Of a DNA stretch of 64,000 nt, positions 61,529-64,000 are shown piece after piece. The notes beneath the pieces are model-generated. The model made no database searches, was not told the DNA's origin, and saw only the letters and a program-made list of their open reading frames with translations. Made by a program: the position numbers and the translations under genes. Each line of letters begins with the position of its first letter. Positions within the stretch are counted from its first letter, which is position 1. The stretch lies in the NCBI GenBank assembly GCA_044238145.1, contig JBIIDT010000003.1, positions 1 to 64,000 on the forward strand. Reading direction: 5' to 3'. Source of the stretch: QWPN01 sp044238145 (lineage in GTDB: Bacteria; Planctomycetota; Planctomycetia; Pirellulales; UBA1268).

Positions 61529-61954
61529 TCAGGCCTGAGGGCGGAAGGCGGAGAGCCGGGCGACGATGTCGTCGTCGATCGCCACCGACTCGGGATCGCG
61601 TCCCGGACGGAGCAGGCACCGAACCGCCACGACCCGGCCCGTGGCCACCGGCTTCGCCCCGTGCGCGAACGCGAAGCCGTAGGTCACGCTCGACCGGCCG
61701 ATCTTCTCGACCGTGACGGTGATGTCCACCTCGTCCCCGAAACGGACGGCGGCCCGGAAGTCGCAAGACACCGAGACCCGCGGCCAGCTGGCGTCGATCC
61801 CGTCCGGGCCACGGTCGATGACCCGCAGGCCGGCGGACCGCAGCAGCTCGTGCTCGGCCGACTCCATCCACAGCAGGAACGCCGAGAAATGGACGATCCC
61901 CGCCGCGTCGGTGTCGCGAAACTCGACTCGGCGGCGGGTGGTGAACGGAGCCAT
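61529..61954 (-). CDS. 4HBT (YbgC-like) acyl-CoA thioesterase
   Basis: The 141-residue protein is a hotdog-fold thioesterase: RRRVEFRDTDAAGIVHFSAFLLWMESAEHELL holds the 4HBT active-site Asp (given as FRDTDAAGIVHFS), and CDFRAAVRFGDEVDITVTVEKIG and TGRVVAVRCLL follow. The DTDAxGxVH motif matches YbgC/4-hydroxybenzoyl-CoA thioesterase members. It would hydrolyse an acyl- or aryl-CoA in the cytoplasm; the substrate is unknown. The ATG at 61954 gives the normal length. It lies 46 bp after rpsR and 16 bp before the ABC ATPase, on the same strand. Confidence 0.87.
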   Translation of the reverse strand: MAPFTTRRRVEFRDTDAAGIVHFSAFLLWMESAEHELLRSAGLRVIDRGPDGIDASWPRVSVSCDFRAAVRFGDEVDITVTVEKIGRSSVTYGFAFAHGAKPVATGRVVAVRCLLRPGRDPESVAIDDDIVARLSAFRPQA

Positions 61955-62000
61955 CGGGGCACGTGAGGGCGTGGCGAAGCCGCGGCCGGCCCCGGCCCGG

Positions 62001-62285
62001 TCACTCGCCGACGTAGGGCAAGAGCGCCATGAACCGGGCCCGCTTGATGGCCCGCGTGACGGCATGCTGGCTGGCGGCGGTGCAGCCGCTCTTCCGACGG
62101 CCGATGATCTTCGCCTGCCGGTTGACGAGCTTGCCGAGGAGTTCGAGGTCCTTGTAGTCGACGTACATCGGCCGCGGACGGGCGCCGTCGATGAAGATCG
62201 GGTCGCGCCGCTTCACCTTGGCGCGGGGCTTGGGCTTCTTGCGGGCGGTCTTGGCGCCCTTCGACCTGGGTCCTGCGAAACTCAT
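62001..62285 (-). CDS. rpsR: 30S ribosomal protein bS18
   Basis: bS18 sits on the small-subunit platform next to bS6. The 94-residue protein has a basic N-terminal tail (about 25 residues, KGAKTARKKPKPRAKVKRR) and then the conserved core: IDYKD-like VDYKDLELLGKLVNRQAKI, IGRRKSGCTAASQHAVTRAIKRARFMALLPYV. The tail makes it longer than the usual 75. In most bacteria rpsR lies between rpsF (or ssb) and rplI; here its neighbours are an RNA-binding protein gene (135 bp upstream) and a thioesterase gene (46 bp downstream). It may therefore be controlled apart from its partner bS6. Confidence 0.95.
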   Translation of the reverse strand: MSFAGPRSKGAKTARKKPKPRAKVKRRDPIFIDGARPRPMYVDYKDLELLGKLVNRQAKIIGRRKSGCTAASQHAVTRAIKRARFMALLPYVGE

Positions 62286-62420
62286 CGGAAGATGCCGTGC
62301 GACTTTCTGGAGGCTGGAGGGGGATAGAGAGGAGACTGTTTCGATGACCGCATGCTCGCGGGAGCCGGGCGGAACCGCGACCGGCTCCCGCGATGCGATG
62401 CGAAACGTTCGGGAGGGGAA

Positions 62421-62843
62421 CTAGTAGCGGTCGCCGCCACCACCGCCGTAGCCGCCACGGCCACCGCCGTAGCCGCCACCGCCGCCACCACCGTAGCCGC
62501 CGCGGCCACCACCGCCGCCGCCGCCGTAGCCACCGCGGCCGCCACCGCCGCCGCCACCGTAGCCACCGCCGCCACCACCGCCACCCGGACGGGGCGTGCG
62601 CTCGCGGGCCTCGTTGACCGTCAGGGCACGACCGTTGACTTCCTGGCCGTTGAGGGCCGCGATAGCAGCCTGCAGGCCTTCGTCGGTTTCCATTTCCACG
62701 AATCCGAAGCCGCGCGACCTGCCGGTCTCACGGTCGGAGATCACCTCGGCGCTGCGGACGGCGCCGTGCGGGGAGAACATCGCCTCGAGATCGGCGGACG
62801 TGGTGGACCAGGGGAGGTTCCCCACGTAAATCTTCCGGGCCAT
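62421..62843 (-). CDS. RRM-type glycine-rich RNA-binding protein
   Basis: The 140-residue protein has one RRM (about residues 1-80) with RNP2 KIYVGNLPW and RNP1 RSRGFGFVEM, both intact. A glycine-rich tail (about residues 92-140) is made of Gly runs broken by GYGG, GRGG and a final DRY. This layout matches cold-inducible RNA-binding proteins of cyanobacteria and planctomycetes, which chaperone RNA. The ATG at 62843 starts at MARKIYVGN; an in-frame start 3 codons earlier is less likely. The gene-free 318 bp upstream may hold its control region. rpsR follows after 135 bp on the same strand. Confidence 0.93.
   Translation of the reverse strand: MARKIYVGNLPWSTTSADLEAMFSPHGAVRSAEVISDRETGRSRGFGFVEMETDEGLQAAIAALNGQEVNGRALTVNEARERTPRPGGGGGGGGYGGGGGGGRGGYGGGGGGGRGGYGGGGGGGYGGGRGGYGGGGGDRY
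62427..62590 (-). repeat. low-complexity GGN repeat tract encoding the glycine-rich tail
   Basis: A run of near-perfect GGC/GGT/GGA codons interrupted by TAC and CGC encodes the Gly-rich tail. Units of the type GGCGGCTACGG and GGCCGCGGCGG recur. Such tracts are prone to slippage, so tail length probably varies between strains. It is coding sequence, not a CRISPR or satellite array. Confidence 0.8.
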
Positions 62844-63161
62844 AAGAATCAAAACCTCAGGGACTCGGGAACTGGAACGTCAAAACGAAATCGACTCCAT
62901 CGACCTTCGCCGGATGCACAAGCCACAGTTCCCGAACGGACTGGAGTGCGGACGAGAGTCAGTCGAACGTGCAAAGTTCTAGCATCTGCCGCCTACGGCC
63001 ACAACACCGGGGGGGCGGCCCCAGGCCGGAAAGTGGCGAAAAACGAGCCAAAACGACGGCCGCGGCCGCCCCCGGCCCGCCGTGACCTGGCCCTCGGGTC
63101 GGTCGGCCCAAGGGGCGGGTCTCCGCCGGGGCCGAATGGGAGCGGGATCCGGCCCACGCGA
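62844..63161. other. 318-bp gene-free space between the RNA-binding protein gene and glcF
   Basis: I find no gene here. The part next to the RNA-binding protein (62844-63000) has lower GC content than its surroundings, with short A-rich stretches, as expected for a 5' leader and promoter of a cold-regulated gene on the minus strand. I see no clear -35/-10 pair. The part from 63000 to 63161 is very GC-rich and should be the trailer of glcF, whose stop is at 63162. Confidence 0.45.
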
Positions 63162-64000
63162 TCAGGTATCGGCCCCGGCGTCGCGGAGCAGCTGCACGGT
63201 GTGCCGCACGGGGACGTCCGCGCCAAGCCGCGCGAGGTGCATCCGCAGCTGCGTCATGCAGCCGATGTTGCCGGTCACGGCGACGTCGGCACCGGTGGCG
63301 ATGATCGCCCGGGCCTTCTCCGCCCCCAGCGCGGTCGCGATCTCCGGCTGGTCGAGGTTGTAGGTGCCGGCACTGCCGCAGCACAGGTGCGCATCGGCGA
63401 CCTCGCGGAGTTCGAGGCCGGGGATCGCCCGCAGCAGGTCGCGCGGCTGCCGCCGGACGCCCTGGGCATTGGCGAGATGGCAGGCATCCTGGTAGGCGAC
63501 CGTGAGCCGCGTCTCCCGCAGCGGTTCGCGGAGGCCGAGCGCGCCGAGGAACGCGGCCACGTCCACGACCCGCCCGCGAAACGCGTCGCCGCGGCCCTCG
63601 TCGGGAGTGCCCCGGAGCACGTGGTGATACTCGTGCATCGCGGAGCCGCAGCCGGCGGCCGTGGTCACGACCGCGTCCACGTCGGCGGGAAACGCGTCGA
63701 GGTTGCGCCGGGCGCAGGACTGCGCCGCCGCGAGGTCGCCGGTGTGCCAGGCGAGGCCGCCGCAGCAGCCCTGCCCGCGGGGCACGACCACCTCCACGCC
63801 CTCACGGGTGAGCACCGCGATCGTCGCCGTGGTGATGTCGGGCTCGAGCACCTGCTGGGCGCAGCCCGTGAGCAGCGCCACCCGCGCGCGTCGCGGGCCG
63901 CGCGGCGGATGGACCTCGGCCCACGTCTGCCGCGGCGGAAGCGCGGCAGGCAGGAGGTCGAGCATCGGTCGCAGCGGCGGCGGCACGAGCAGCCGGGCGA
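63162..64000 (-). CDS. glcF: glycolate oxidase iron-sulfur subunit GlcF, C-terminal part
   Basis: The gene is open at the right edge; about 279 C-terminal residues are visible. They contain two CCG (cysteine-rich) domains: VALLTGCAQQVLEP with GQGCCGGLAWHTGD, and YQDACHLANAQGVR with AHLCCGSAGTYNLDQPE. The NIGCMTQLRMHL segment closes the second. This pattern is that of GlcF, the Fe-S subunit that passes electrons from glycolate or lactate oxidation to quinone. LutA/LldE-type proteins look alike but are shorter, and the NLDQPE and GNIGCMTQ blocks favour GlcF. The N-terminal ferredoxin part would lie outside the window. No other glc gene is seen here. Confidence 0.85.
   Translation of the reverse strand, partial: ARLLVPPPLRPMLDLLPAALPPRQTWAEVHPPRGPRRARVALLTGCAQQVLEPDITTATIAVLTREGVEVVVPRGQGCCGGLAWHTGDLAAAQSCARRNLDAFPADVDAVVTTAAGCGSAMHEYHHVLRGTPDEGRGDAFRGRVVDVAAFLGALGLREPLRETRLTVAYQDACHLANAQGVRRQPRDLLRAIPGLELREVADAHLCCGSAGTYNLDQPEIATALGAEKARAIIATGADVAVTGNIGCMTQLRMHLARLGADVPVRHTVQLLRDAGADT

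Noticed and set aside
62427..62590. Repeat tract that might be taken for a CRISPR or satellite array
   Set aside because: The units are codon repeats in frame with the RRM protein and encode its Gly-rich tail. There are no unique spacers of constant length.

Overview
This window is chromosomal DNA from a very GC-rich planctomycete, probably of the Pirellulales. The support is family content: a DUF1559 prepilin-like protein, a DUF1501 / DUF1549-DUF1553 / WD40-cytochrome block, a membrane-anchored Ser/Thr kinase with an N-terminal domain typical of the phylum, STN-type and cysteine-rich secreted proteins, a large OprO/P-type porin, and a bacterial hopanoid pathway with the three-gene HpnCDE squalene route. 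I count 56 protein genes, two of them cut by the window edges. I saw no rRNA, tRNA, CRISPR array, phage or transposase gene.

Layout. 1-1.35 kb: btaA (partial) and btaB, for phosphorus-free betaine lipid. 1.4-4.5 kb: guaB between two unrecognised genes. 4.5-11 kb: secreted and envelope genes, namely a DUF1559 protein, a CE15-DUF1080 fusion, small secreted proteins and a phosphate-selective-type porin. 11.2-18 kb: ilvD, a HAD phosphatase, a glutaredoxin-like protein, a Ser/Thr kinase, surE and guaA. 17.9-33 kb: a two-component pair followed by hopanoid genes in two blocks (hpnG and hpnCDE with ispH; shc-hpnH). Between the blocks lie ettA, a rhodanese, sufE and a ROK kinase. 33-34.5 kb: a soluble histidine kinase and an unusual HTH-receiver regulator separated by a strong terminator. 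34.9-38.7 kb: a three-gene set (radical SAM protein, DUF116-like/polyprenyl synthase fusion, chorismate-lyase-like protein) that may form an undescribed prenyl-aromatic pathway. 38.9-46.4 kb: a stomatin/NfeD pair, a TIM-barrel isomerase, queF/queC/queE, a TetR regulator, an internally duplicated membrane protein and a GT9 glycosyltransferase. 46.5-50.7 kb: an STN-type protein, an HtrA-like protease and an adjacent degenerate protease paralogue. 50.8-57.4 kb: the planctomycete cytochrome/DUF1501 block. 57.4-62.8 kb: an ABC exporter, a thioesterase, rpsR and a glycine-rich RNA-binding protein. 63.2 kb to the end: glcF (partial).

How the genes connect. IspH supplies isoprenoid precursors, HpnC, HpnD and HpnE make squalene, Shc cyclises it, HpnH adds adenosyl and HpnG would remove adenine. 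Several of these enzymes need Fe-S clusters, and sufE lies between the two blocks. Betaine lipid synthesis and a phosphate-type porin near the left edge suggest adaptation to low phosphate, and with the hopanoids they give the window a membrane-remodelling theme.

The most novel structural signal is a dispersed 130-168 bp element with terminal inverted repeats (25106-25273, 41437-41566, 52239-52370). Its third copy lies in frame at the very start of the DUF1549/DUF1553 gene and adds exactly 44 codons. Coordinates of most genes are well fixed by family homology and by ATGA-type overlaps. Promoters and hairpins are read by eye and are less certain.
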